This document shows positions 1 to 7,135 of a DNA stretch of 64,000 nucleotides, piece by piece. The notes beneath the pieces were generated by a model that saw only the letters and a list, made by a program, of their open reading frames with translations, did no database searches and had not been told where the DNA came from. The stretch's first letter is position 1. The number at the start of each line of letters is the position of its first letter. The DNA comes from Dehalogenimonas alkenigignens. Its GTDB lineage: Bacteria; Chloroflexota; Dehalococcoidia; Dehalococcoidales; Dehalococcoidaceae. The stretch lies in the NCBI RefSeq assembly GCF_001466665.1, contig NZ_KQ758903.1, forward strand, positions 493,684-557,683, in the 5' to 3' direction. Made by a program: the position numbers and the translations under genes.

Positions 1-36
1 GTTGGAAACAGATTCGAAGATATTGCCCCAGTCCAT
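1..36 (-). CDS. N-terminal fragment of an unidentified protein (cut by window edge)
   Basis: A reading frame opens on the minus strand with ATG at 36-34 and runs off the window after 12 codons, starting Met-Asp-Trp-Gly-Asn. A TATACT-like -10 lies just upstream (about 48-53), but the ribosome binding site is weak. Too little is visible to name a product. The 100 bases between it and the lysC stop codon hold nothing else I can support. Confidence 0.3.
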   Translation of the reverse strand, partial: MDWGNIFESVSN

Positions 37-137
37 GATTTTTCCAGTATAAATCAGAGAGAAAAAAATAGGAAATCAGCGGCCCCGGCGCCGGCCGTTT
101 GTCCGCCCGTAAATCCGGGAACGGAAGATCGGGGGGA

Positions 138-1355
138 TTACTCTTCCGTTTCCAGTTCGAAGGCCTTGTGCAGCGCTTTGACCGCCTCTTTGACCTTGCC
201 TTCCTCGATAATCACGGTGATGCGGATCTCGGAAGTGGAGATGAGGTCAATGTTGATGCCGGCGTCATACAGCGCCCGGAACATCTTGGCGGCGTAGCCC
301 GGCGTGTTCTGGATGCCGGTGCCGACGATGGAAATCTTGCCGATGTTGGCGTCGGCGGCGATGCTGGTCGCCCCCAGCTTTTCGGCGATCGGTTTAACCA
401 CGTCCATGGCTTTTTTCAGGTCGGATTCGGCCAGGGTGAAGGTGATGTCGGTGATGCGGGCCACCGAGGCGTTCTGGACGATGGTGTCCACCGACACGCC
501 GGCCTTGGCCAGCGGTTCGAACAGCGAAGCGGCGATGCCCGGCTTGTCAGGGATGCCCACCAGGGTGATCTTGGCCACGTCCAGGTCATGAGCGATGCCG
601 CTCACTTTATTGCGGATTTCCATTTTTCCTCCGTGAATCAGCGTGCCGGGATTGTCGTTAAAGCTCGAAGCGACCAGAATGGGTATGTTATAAAGCTGGC
701 CCAGTTCGACGGCGCGGGGGTGCATGATCTTGGCGCCGTAGGTCGCCAGCTCCAGCATCTCCTCGTAGGAGATCTCCTTCAAGCGCCGCGCTTCGGGCAC
801 CACCCTCGGGTCGGCGGTATAGACGCCGTCGACGTCGGTGAATCGCTCGCAGATCTCCGCCCCCAGGATAGCGGCCAGGGCTACCGCCGAGGTGTCGGAA
901 CCGCCGCGGCCGAGGGTGGTCACCTCCATGCTGTCGGTGATGCCCTGGAAGCCGGCGACAATGACGATGCGCCCCTTGTGCAGCTCGCGGTGGATGCGTT
1001 CCGGCTCGATGCCGGTGATGCGCGCCCGCGAGTGGGAGGCGTCGGTCTTGATGCCGGCCTGGGCGCCGGACAGGGAGATGGCCTCGTGGCCCATCTGCTT
1101 CAAAGCCATGGCCAGCAGCGTCGAGGATACGATCTCGCCGGTGGACATGAGGACGTCCAGTTCCCGAGGGTCGGGGTGCTCGGAAAGCTCCCGCGCCAGC
1201 TCGATCAGGTCGTCGGTGGCGTCGCCCATAGCCGAAACGACCACCACCACCTGGTTGCCCTTCTCTTTGGTGGCGATGATCCGCCGGGCCACGGCGCGGA
1301 TGCGCTCGGCGTTGGCCACCGACGTGCCGCCGTATTTCTGAACGATGATTGCCAT
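138..1355 (-). CDS. lysC: aspartate kinase
   Basis: Aspartate kinase phosphorylates L-aspartate in the first step of the lysine, threonine, methionine and diaminopimelate branch. The protein is 405 aa from the ATG at 1355, which follows GAGGC. An ATG four codons upstream has no better signal. The N-terminus carries the kinase signature KYGGTSV. The GRGGSDTSA stretch of the amino-acid-kinase fold lies in the middle, followed by DVDGVYTADPR. The C-terminal third has two ACT repeats (VGIPDKPGIAASLF and IVGTGIQNTPGYAAKMF), so feedback inhibition is expected from family knowledge. The length is usual for a monofunctional enzyme. It stands alone, with no lysine-pathway neighbours. Confidence 0.95.
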   Translation of the reverse strand: MAIIVQKYGGTSVANAERIRAVARRIIATKEKGNQVVVVVSAMGDATDDLIELARELSEHPDPRELDVLMSTGEIVSSTLLAMALKQMGHEAISLSGAQAGIKTDASHSRARITGIEPERIHRELHKGRIVIVAGFQGITDSMEVTTLGRGGSDTSAVALAAILGAEICERFTDVDGVYTADPRVVPEARRLKEISYEEMLELATYGAKIMHPRAVELGQLYNIPILVASSFNDNPGTLIHGGKMEIRNKVSGIAHDLDVAKITLVGIPDKPGIAASLFEPLAKAGVSVDTIVQNASVARITDITFTLAESDLKKAMDVVKPIAEKLGATSIAADANIGKISIVGTGIQNTPGYAAKMFRALYDAGINIDLISTSEIRITVIIEEGKVKEAVKALHKAFELETEE

Positions 1356-1384
1356 GCTGCCTCGCAAATGCCCCTTATATCGTC

Positions 1385-1406
1385 ATTCCCCGCGCTTGCG
1401 GGGAAT
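1385..1406. repeat. small REP-like intergenic hairpin
   Basis: A perfect 9-bp stem (ATTCCCCGC / GCGGGGAAT) with a 4-base loop lies between lysC and the next gene. It has no T-tract on either side, so it is not a typical intrinsic terminator. Similar GC-rich hairpins are common dispersed intergenic elements. Confidence 0.5.
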
Positions 1407-1438
1407 CCATCGTCTTCCGATTCCTGGAGTTATCAGGC

Positions 1439-2326
1439 CTACCAGTAGATCTTGACCTCGGACACCACCCCCAGGCTCTCCCAGTAGTAGCTGCCCAGGG
1501 ACTCGCCCAGTTCGTTCAGCTCTTCCTTCATCGCCTGAAGCCGCTTGTGCCAGCTCATGAAATAGCTGTATTCCGGCTCTTTGAGCCTGGTGCGGCCGGC
1601 CAGTTCCGCCTCGTAGGCCGCGGCCTCGCGCTCATAAGCCTGGCGTTTTTCGTCGAACACCCGGAACTGCTCCAGGTAAGCCAGATAGTCATTATAAAGC
1701 GGCGAGCCGGCCGCCTCAAGCGGGATGACGCCGTAGTCCCGGCCGATGATGATATAAGCCACCTTGTCATAGCTGTGGTTTTCGCCCTCGCCCAGCGCTT
1801 GGCCACCGCTGGAATATGAAGAGGTGTCGTCGATGACCACCAGCCCCCGGTCGGTCGTCTGGAAGGCCGTCGCCGCATGCCCCACGCTCTCACCGATAAA
1901 ATCGATGGCCACCCAGGCCGCCCGGATGCCGGCCGCCTCGGCGGCGTTGTGCAGGTCGAGGGCGAAACCGCCGCACATGTAGCGGTCGGGCAGGTAGGCG
2001 TTCAAATCGGTGGCGTCGCTCCTGACGAAGGCCATGAGCTCCGCCCAGCTGACGTCCCTGGCCGCGGCGTTATTTATGAGCTTCACCAGCGGCCCGTCGG
2101 GGTAGAGCCGGTACGGCGGCTGCCGCCCGTCATAGGACAGCGCCCCGGCGATAGAGTTCCACCCGGCGTTGATATCCGGCGCCGACAGGGTCGCCGGCGG
2201 CGGCTGGTTGACGCCGGGAATGGCCAGATTGAACGAGCAGCCGGCCAGCAGCATCGCCGCTGCCACGACGAAGACCGCCGGCGGCGCCAATGCCCATTTG
2301 CCCGACCGTGTGTCCATTTTAGTCAT
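1439..2326 (-). CDS. lipoprotein with transglutaminase-like cysteine/histidine/aspartate residues
   Basis: This 295-aa protein opens with a lipoprotein signal peptide: a basic start, a hydrophobic run and a lipobox LLAGC with the lipidated Cys at residue 30. It is therefore predicted on the outer face of the membrane. Residues 118-121 (CGGF), His150 and Asp166-Asp167 follow the Cys...His...Asp order of transglutaminase-like folds. Overall similarity is too weak to assert activity. The C-terminal 70 residues are charged and probably helical (a run of Tyr, Glu and Arg), perhaps a coiled coil. An alternative ATG lies three codons in. No substrate or partner can be inferred from its neighbours. 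Confidence 0.6.
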   Translation of the reverse strand: MTKMDTRSGKWALAPPAVFVVAAAMLLAGCSFNLAIPGVNQPPPATLSAPDINAGWNSIAGALSYDGRQPPYRLYPDGPLVKLINNAAARDVSWAELMAFVRSDATDLNAYLPDRYMCGGFALDLHNAAEAAGIRAAWVAIDFIGESVGHAATAFQTTDRGLVVIDDTSSYSSGGQALGEGENHSYDKVAYIIIGRDYGVIPLEAAGSPLYNDYLAYLEQFRVFDEKRQAYEREAAAYEAELAGRTRLKEPEYSYFMSWHKRLQAMKEELNELGESLGSYYWESLGVVSEVKIYW

Positions 2327-2350
2327 CAGGTTCTTGAGATTGTCTCGGAT

Positions 2351-2366
2351 TTCGAATTTCGGATTT
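2351..2366. repeat. 16-bp direct repeat, copy 1
   Basis: TTCGAATTTCGGATTT occurs here and again at 2622-2637, bracketing the 72-aa gene at 2372-2590. It resembles low-complexity TTCGAATTTCG-type intergenic elements. Confidence 0.6.
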
Positions 2367-2371
2367 CGGGT

Positions 2372-2590
2372 TTAACGTAACACCAGCGTCAGCACCAGGG
2401 CAACAACCACGATGCCGATGACCGCCCAGAACCAGGCCGGCGTGCCGCCGCCCTCTCTGGGGGATTTGTAACCTGTGGATATACCCGCCCGCCGCTTCTC
2501 GCAGCAGGCCACGCAGGTGCAGGCCGGCGGATGGCCGCCGTAGCGGGTTGAGCGATACGTTTCGTCTTCTCTAGGACACATTGCTGCCAA
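2372..2590 (-). CDS. small Cys-rich protein with one C-terminal membrane helix
   Basis: A 72-aa product not recognised as a named family. The N-terminal half is polar with four cysteines (residues 5, 24, 26/29-30 region: CTCVACC), which could bind a metal. After a Gly-rich linker, residues about 52-71 form a single hydrophobic helix ending in Arg, so it is probably a tail-anchored membrane protein. It is bracketed by two exact copies of a 16-bp repeat. Confidence that it is translated is moderate: the organisation (soluble Cys motif plus anchor) looks protein-like, but the ribosome binding site is not strong. Confidence 0.5.
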   Translation of the reverse strand: MAAMCPREDETYRSTRYGGHPPACTCVACCEKRRAGISTGYKSPREGGGTPAWFWAVIGIVVVALVLTLVLR

Positions 2591-2621
2591 ACACGAAGCG
2601 CTTATTTTTCGTATTTCGATA

Positions 2622-2637
2622 TTCGAATTTCGGATTT
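2622..2637. repeat. 16-bp direct repeat, copy 2
   Basis: Exact second copy of the repeat at 2351-2366. It overlaps the stop codon of the phosphoglycerate mutase gene (TAA read at 2638-2636). Confidence 0.6.
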
Positions 2638-3823
2638 ATCCCCTCACCACCATGCTCATGATGTTGTGCGCTTCGGCCACCGTGACTCCGGTGCCTTTGG
2701 CATCGGCCTCGGTGAAGCGGCGGGCGCCGGAGGTGCGCACCCCGGAGCCCCAGATCATGAACGGCACCGGTTCGGCGGCATGGGTGCGTATCTTTAGCGG
2801 CGTGGGGTGGTCGGGCATGATGAGCGCCCGCAGTTTGTCCCTGCTGTATTCGCGCAGCCGCCCCACCATGTCGCGGTCGATCATCTCGATCGCCTTGACT
2901 TTGCCTTCGGCGTCGCCGGCGTGACCTGCCTCGTCCGGCGCTTCGACGTGGACGACCACCATGTCATAAGTCTCCAGGGCTCCAAGCGCCTGCTCCATCT
3001 GGAAGGCGTAATCGTTGTCCGCGTTGTCGGTCACTCCCTGGATGCACAGCACGTCCATGCCCTGCATCTGGCCCAGGCCCCGCAGCAGATCGACGCCTGA
3101 GGTGATGGCCGCGGATAGCCCGTAGCGGTCTTTGAAGGACGGCATGTTCGGCAGCTGGCCGCTGCCCCAGAACAGCCACAGGCTCGTCGCCGGTTTTTCG
3201 CCCCGGGCTATTCTGTCCCGGTTGACCGGGTGGTCTTTCAGCAGTTCCGCCGAGGCGGCCATGATGTTGCGCAGGATGTCCGAGCCCTCGCCCCGCGGCA
3301 GATAATCCTCGACCGGCTGCCCCGGAATGTCGTGCGGCGGCGTGCAGGCGGCTTTCAGCGTCTCCGGCCGCCCTTTAAGCTTCAAAATATGGCGGTAGCC
3401 GACGCCAGGGTGGAGCGACAATTCCGGCGTCCCCAGCTTTTCATCCAGGAAACGTATTAGCTCGGCGGACTCGTTTGAACCGATATGCCCGGCGGAATAG
3501 TCCGCCATCCTGCCGTTCTCGATGGTCACCAGGTTAGCCCGGAAGACCGTCTCGTCCGCGGCGATGGGGATCTCCAGAGACCTTGCCTCAATGGCGGCGC
3601 GGCCCTTGTAAAATACCTTCGGGTTGTAGCCCAGCACCGACATGCAGGCGCAGGCGGAAGAAGGCTCCATGCCCACCGGCACCGTGCCGGCCAGGCCCAC
3701 CGTCGCCCGCCGCGCCATCTGGTCGAGATTCGGGGTTTTAGCCGCCTCCAGGCTGGTCTTGCCGCCCAGCCCCTCCGCCGGCCACCCGGAAGCCCCGTCG
3801 ATGATGAGCACCACGTATTTCAT
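2636..3823 (-). CDS. apgM: 2,3-bisphosphoglycerate-independent phosphoglycerate mutase, archaeal type
   Basis: Interconverts 3- and 2-phosphoglycerate without a bisphosphoglycerate cofactor, serving glycolysis/gluconeogenesis in the cytosol. At 395 aa it fits the ApgM branch of the alkaline phosphatase superfamily rather than the longer GpmI. The N-terminus has the metal-binding LIIDGA and the catalytic-serine region PVGMEPSSACACMSVLGY. The C-terminal half has HVEAPDEAGHAGD and MPDHPTP, the metal-binding Asp/His motifs of the family. Dehalococcoidia need gluconeogenic enzymes because they do not grow on sugars, which fits. Its stop codon lies within a small repeat. Confidence 0.93.
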   Translation of the reverse strand: MKYVVLIIDGASGWPAEGLGGKTSLEAAKTPNLDQMARRATVGLAGTVPVGMEPSSACACMSVLGYNPKVFYKGRAAIEARSLEIPIAADETVFRANLVTIENGRMADYSAGHIGSNESAELIRFLDEKLGTPELSLHPGVGYRHILKLKGRPETLKAACTPPHDIPGQPVEDYLPRGEGSDILRNIMAASAELLKDHPVNRDRIARGEKPATSLWLFWGSGQLPNMPSFKDRYGLSAAITSGVDLLRGLGQMQGMDVLCIQGVTDNADNDYAFQMEQALGALETYDMVVVHVEAPDEAGHAGDAEGKVKAIEMIDRDMVGRLREYSRDKLRALIMPDHPTPLKIRTHAAEPVPFMIWGSGVRTSGARRFTEADAKGTGVTVAEAHNIMSMVVRG

Positions 3824-3836
3824 AACGCCTTCCTGT

Positions 3837-3866
3837 TTGCTAATGCGGCGGGGGTAAGGCTATAAT
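3837..3866 (+). promoter_or_regulatory. putative promoter of tRNA-Pro
   Basis: A perfect -10 TATAAT at 3861-3866 lies 11 bases before the mature tRNA 5' end. A weak -35 (TTGCTA, 3837-3842) is 18 bases upstream. Confidence 0.5.
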
Positions 3867-3877
3867 AACCATTCTGG

Positions 3878-3955
3878 CGGGGCGTAGCGCAGCCTGGTTA
3901 GCGCGCAGCGTTCGGGACGCTGAGGCCGGAAGTTCAAATCTTCTCGCCCCGACCA
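3878..3955 (+). tRNA. tRNA-Pro (anticodon CGG)
   Basis: A cloverleaf can be drawn by eye. The acceptor stem is CGGGGCG (3878-3884) with CGCCCCG (3945-3951). The D stem is GCGC/GCGC. The anticodon stem CAGCG/CGCTG holds loop TTCGGGA, giving anticodon CGG at 3913-3915. The T arm is GGAAG-TTCAAAT-CTTCT. The discriminator A is followed by an encoded CCA (3953-3955). Confidence 0.95.
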
Positions 3956-4044
3956 TTCTTTCCTCTATCCGCCGCGCCGCGGGCTCTTCAGCCGTCTTTT
4001 ACGATGCCCCGGTCCCGGCCACCGCTACTCTCATGATAGCACGA

Positions 4045-4881
4045 TTAGCCGCCCGAGTCACCGCCGCCGTCCTTGACCTGTTCCCACAGCTCGTTCTGCT
4101 GGTCGAAGGTCAGCTCCCTGAATGATACCCCCCGCCCGGCGCAGCAGGCCTCCATCGCCTTGAAACGCCCGGCGAACTTCCGCCCGGCGCCCCGGAGGGC
4201 GCTCTCGGCGTCTATCCCCTGGCGCCGCGCCCAGTTGACCAGGGTGAACAGGATGTCGCCGAACTCGGCCTCTTTCTCCGCCGCCGACGCCGACTCCTTT
4301 AGCTCCGATACTTCCTCGGCCAGCTTGTCGATGACGCCCTGGTCGTCCCGCCAGTCGAAGCCCACCCGCGCCGCCCGGCCCTGGACCTCCTGGCTGTAGG
4401 CCAGCGCCGGCATCGCCCGGGGCACCCCGTCCAGCATCGAAGCCGCTGCCGGCCGCTCCGCCGCTTTAATGTCCTCCCACCGCCGCAGCACCTCCCCCGA
4501 ATCCGCCGCCTGAGCCTGGCCGAAGATGTGCGGATGGCGCCGGATGAGCTTGGCGGTTATGCCGCCGATAACGTCGCCGATATTGAATCCGCCCGCCTCC
4601 GACGCGATCCGGGCATGGAACACCACCTGCATCAAGAGGTCGCCGAGTTCCGTCTTAAGCTCCGCGCCGTCGCCGGCGTCGATAGCCTCCAGCACCTCGT
4701 AGCATTCCTCAAGGAGCGAGTCGCGGACGGAGCGGTGGGTCTGCTCCCGGTCCCACGGGCAGCCGTCCGGCCCCCGCAGCCGGTCAATGACATCCACCAG
4801 CCTCTGGAAGTGTTCGCCCGCCTGCCCTGAGCCTGCCGAAGAATCCGCCAATTCCGTACCTCTCAAGAGGGGATGATGCAT
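4045..4881 (-). CDS. mazG: nucleoside triphosphate pyrophosphohydrolase MazG
   Basis: Hydrolyses (d)NTPs to NMP and pyrophosphate, a nucleotide-pool sanitising role. The 278-aa protein has the two tandem MazG domains usual for the full-length enzyme. The first has the metal-binding EEC-YEVLEAID ... ELGDLLMQVVFHA helices. The second has KLAEEVSELKESA ... EFGDILFTLVNWAR. The phrase GCPWDREQTHRS just before the first domain is characteristic. The first ~20 residues (through SSAGSGQAGE) are encoded by a copy of the TTCG(A/G)CAGGCTCAGGG repeat scattered in this region. The native start may therefore lie further in, or the repeat has been absorbed into the reading frame. Confidence 0.92.
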   Translation of the reverse strand: MHHPLLRGTELADSSAGSGQAGEHFQRLVDVIDRLRGPDGCPWDREQTHRSVRDSLLEECYEVLEAIDAGDGAELKTELGDLLMQVVFHARIASEAGGFNIGDVIGGITAKLIRRHPHIFGQAQAADSGEVLRRWEDIKAAERPAAASMLDGVPRAMPALAYSQEVQGRAARVGFDWRDDQGVIDKLAEEVSELKESASAAEKEAEFGDILFTLVNWARRQGIDAESALRGAGRKFAGRFKAMEACCAGRGVSFRELTFDQQNELWEQVKDGGGDSGG

Positions 4882-5013
4882 TATACCCGCGCCGCCGCGC
4901 CGCCGCCACGCTCTTTAAAAACCGGCTTTTGTAAGCTATAATAACGAAATTATATTTAAATCCGCCTGTAAGTTGTCCTGTCTTAACGTTCGCGGAGTTA
5001 CTGAGGTGATGCG

Positions 5014-5625
5014 GTGAGCAAGAAAGCCCTGGGTCTTTTAAGCGTCGGCGCCGTCCTGCTGATACTGGCCGCCGCCTCCGGCTGTTCGGACAAGACCGCC
5101 GCCACCTTCCAATCGCCCCAGGGCGTCGCCTGGACTTCCGACGGCCGGGTCACACCCGGCGAATATGAAAACCATCTGGTGCTGTCGGAGTTCTTCACCC
5201 TCAACTGGAACTCGGACGGCAAGTACATCTACGTCGCCATGGAGGGCACCTCGCCCTATTCCCCCGGCTACGTCGCCCTGGGCTTCACGCCCGCGGACTG
5301 GACCGCCGAAATGAAAAAGACCGGCTCGGATATGATCATCGGCTTCGTCGCCGGCGGCGTGGCCTACGCCACCGACGCCATGTCCATCGACAAGCTCACC
5401 CCCCACCCCGCCGATGACCGCAACGATGTCGAGCAGCTTTCCGGCTCGGTGACCGGCAACACCACCATCATCGAGTTCTGCCGCAAGCTGGACACCGGCG
5501 ACAGCAAAGACCAGAAGCTGGAGATCGGCCTGAACCGCATCATGTGGGCTGTCGGCTTCAACCCCACTGATTCCGGCGCCCATCCCGCCGGCGGCCGCGG
5601 CTACGCCGAGATCGAGATCAAATAA
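5014..5625 (+). CDS. lipoprotein with a DOMON-type (heme-binding-like) domain
   Basis: A 203-aa secreted lipoprotein starting at GTG 5014. The signal sequence has KK at the start, a hydrophobic stretch and lipobox ASGC near residue 24. The rest matches the DOMON beta-sandwich pattern: Trp-rich strands (FTLNWNSDGKYIYVAMEG), LGFTP-DWTAEMKKTGSDMIIG, then IEFCRKLDTGD and IMWAVGFNPTDSGAHPAG. DOMON and related domains bind heme or sugar in other proteins. The ligand here is not known. A TATAAT sits at 4937-4942. With a second possible heme protein 1 kb downstream, an extracytoplasmic redox role is conceivable. Confidence 0.75.
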   Translation: MSKKALGLLSVGAVLLILAAASGCSDKTAATFQSPQGVAWTSDGRVTPGEYENHLVLSEFFTLNWNSDGKYIYVAMEGTSPYSPGYVALGFTPADWTAEMKKTGSDMIIGFVAGGVAYATDAMSIDKLTPHPADDRNDVEQLSGSVTGNTTIIEFCRKLDTGDSKDQKLEIGLNRIMWAVGFNPTDSGAHPAGGRGYAEIEIK

Positions 5626-5679
5626 CCCCTTGCCTGGAATCCCCTCGCCCGCCGAACAGCTTCTTCCACTTTACTCTCT

Positions 5680-5735
5680 CTCCCTCTGGGAGAGAGTCTG
5701 GAGTGAGGGCGCGCGGGAGAGGGTAGGGTGAGGGT
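5680..5735. repeat. dispersed GGGAGAGGG...GGTGAGGG repeat
   Basis: A GA-rich element with the pattern CCCTCT..GGGAGAG..GGGTGAGGG. Related copies lie at 5860-5893 and 12066-12108. It has no coding content. Short apparent frames across it are repeat-derived. Confidence 0.6.
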
Positions 5736-5778
5736 GTCTCAGCACTTAGCCATCCGAGTCGGGCAAAGCCCCATCCCC

Positions 5779-5808
5779 CCGTTCGCCCTGAGCCTGTCGA
5801 AGGGCCAA
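5779..5808. repeat. dispersed GTTCGCCCTGAGCCTGTCGA repeat
   Basis: An element beginning GTTCGCCCTGAGCCTGTCGA and continuing AGGGC. Variant copies occur at about 6466-6490 and 6549-6575, and inside the 5' end of mazG (about 4820-4842). Confidence 0.65.
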
Positions 5809-5815
5809 CCAATCC

Positions 5816-5916
5816 TGTCATCGCGAGGAGCTGCAAACGGCCTTTCCTTTTAATTCCCTCCCCCTTTGTGGGAGAGGGTCCAGGGTGAGGGAGTGCGACG
5901 CGGCAATCCGCTCCGA
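5816..5916. repeat. TCATTGCGAGGAG...GCAATC repeat interrupted by another repeat
   Basis: The left half (5816-5831, TGTCATCGCGAGGAGC) and right half (5895-5916, ending CGGCAATCCGCTCCGA) match a continuous element at 6500-6540. They are separated by a copy of the GGGAGAGGG/GGTGAGGG repeat (5860-5893), which suggests one repeat inserted into another. Confidence 0.5.
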
Positions 5917-5998
5917 AGGGCAGCCGCCGTCCTCCGCCCCGGCGCCCGCAGCCCGTGTTTCCTTGACAATTTCCCCGTCAGAGATTAGTCTGAAATTC

Positions 5999-6205
5999 AT
6001 GAAAGAGATTATCTTTTTGGTTGAAGAAGCGCCGGAAGGCGGCTTTACCGCCCGGGCCCTCGGCCATGCCATTTTCACCGAAGCCGATACCATCAAGGAA
6101 CTCAAGTCCCAGATCCGGGACGCCGTCCGCTGCCACTTCGGCGATGAAACCTCTCCTCCCGTCATCCGCCTCCACCAGGTCAAAGAAGAGGTCATCCCGG
6201 CTTGA
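5999..6205 (+). CDS. hicB: HicB-family antitoxin
   Basis: A 68-aa protein from the ATG at 5999; the frame is open further upstream but only through repeat DNA. The sequence follows the HicB partial RNase-H-like fold: a start rich in beta strand (KEIIFLVEEAPEGGFTARALG), then AIFTEADTIKELKSQIRDAV. This matches the YTAR..GHSIFTEGDTLEEL pattern of the family. HicB neutralises the HicA RNase and usually autoregulates the operon. It is shorter than HicB proteins with a separate DNA-binding tail and has none visible. It lies directly before hicA and overlaps it by 4 bases (TTGA), indicating translational coupling. Confidence 0.85.
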   Translation: MKEIIFLVEEAPEGGFTARALGHAIFTEADTIKELKSQIRDAVRCHFGDETSPPVIRLHQVKEEVIPA

Positions 6206-6447
6206 GGCTGCCGCGGGATGTCGGCGGAGAAGACCTCGCCCTCCGCCTGTCCAGATTCGGCTATCTCATTGTCAGGCAGACCGGCAGCCACCTGAGGTTG
6301 ACCTCCAGCCGTACCGGCCGTGACCACCACGTCACCATCCCCGTACACAAACCGCTGCGCCTCGGCACATTGAATTCTATTCTGACTGAGGTCGCCGGGT
6401 ACCTGGAAATGGAAAAGGAAGACCTTATCGCCGCCCTTTTTGCTTAG
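6202..6447 (+). CDS. hicA: HicA-family mRNA interferase toxin
   Basis: An 81-aa double-stranded-RNA-binding-fold toxin, expected to cleave mRNA when HicB is lost. Residues LPRDVGGEDLALRLSRFGYLIVRQTGSHLRLTS match the HicA signature, including the catalytic His in GSH. VTIPVHKPLRLGTLNSILTEVA is the usual C-terminal part. Translation starts at TTG 6202 inside the hicB stop, so the two are coupled. The order antitoxin then toxin is common for this family. The pair sits in repeat-rich DNA next to a possible defence gene, a typical accessory location. Confidence 0.85.
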   Translation: MRLPRDVGGEDLALRLSRFGYLIVRQTGSHLRLTSSRTGRDHHVTIPVHKPLRLGTLNSILTEVAGYLEMEKEDLIAALFA

Positions 6448-6463
6448 CCGCCCCACCACCCAA

Positions 6464-6580
6464 CGTTCGCCCGGAGCCTGTCGAAGGGCCATCCCATTCT
6501 GTCATTGCGAGGAGCGCAGCGACGCGGCAATCTGCTCCGAATCACCCCCGTTCGCTCTGAGCCCGCCTAAGGGTGAACCC
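6464..6580. repeat. cluster of dispersed repeats
   Basis: Contains, in order, a GTTCGCCC-GGAGCCTGTCGA copy (about 6466-6490), an intact TCATTGCGAGGAG...GCAATCTGCTCCGA copy (6500-6540) and a degraded GTTCGCTCTGAGCC copy (about 6549-6575). A fourth, truncated ATTGCGAGGCGCGAAGC copy lies at about 6975-6995. Confidence 0.6.
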
Positions 6581-6581
6581 G

Positions 6582-6886
6582 CTACCTCTTGAGCCACTCC
6601 GCCAGTATTGCCCGCTGCTCCGCCGTAAGTTTCTTCGCCGTTTTATGGTCGCCGAGGAACGCCGCCAGGCTGGTCTGGCTGTAGTCCGTCAAAGACGCCG
6701 GCCTGATATCCGGCCCGTGGTCTCCCGTCCGGTCCGACGCGTGGCAGGAGGCGCAGTCATTGGAGAAGATCAGCCCGGCATCGGCCAGGCCGGTCGGCGA
6801 TACCGTCTCCGGCGTGCAGGCCGCCGCCAGGCAGCCCAGCGCCGCCGCCGCCGTGTTAGCTTTAAGAACAACGATATCCGCTTCAT
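6582..6886 (-). pseudogene. frameshifted small c-type cytochrome-like lipoprotein
   Basis: The main frame encodes a lipobox-like LGCLAAAC followed by a single heme c motif CASCH and a short helical tail ending EWLKR, about 90 residues in all. It looks like a small extracytoplasmic monoheme cytochrome domain without an obvious distal Met. In this frame the only start is TTG at 6899, giving an acidic, unconvincing signal peptide. A well-placed ATG at 6886, preceded by GAGAGG, encodes MKRISLFLKL, a textbook signal start, but in another frame. One extra base near the GCGGCGGCGG run (about 6850-6857) would join the two. It is either a recently broken gene or a sequence error. Function is inferred from CASCH only. 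Confidence 0.55.
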
Positions 6887-7135
6887 CAGAACCTCTCAAA
6901 TGTTACCGGGCACAGGACGCCTATTATAGCTTTGATGGCTGGCGGATACCAAAAACCCCGCAATCGGTTCTGGCATTGCGAGGCGCGAAGCGCCCAACAA
7001 CCTGATTCGGATCACCGCCTCACCGTAGGCACCCGTTCCTGACTGGTTTTTCGTTATGGATAGTAGGGATATAAGTCTTTCACTCCGTGCTGGCTGATAG
7101 TATTATATGTAGGATTGACTATTTATGGAGGACAA

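Noticed and set aside
99..1448. Long open frame on the plus strand opposite aspartate kinase
   Set aside because: It is an antisense shadow of lysC in GC-rich DNA: low-complexity Gly/Asp/Val composition, no motif, no start signal.
5618..5836. Minus-strand frame of 72 codons
   Set aside because: It is built from dispersed repeats (the GGGAGAGGG and CTGAGCCTGTCGA elements) and has no gene-like features.
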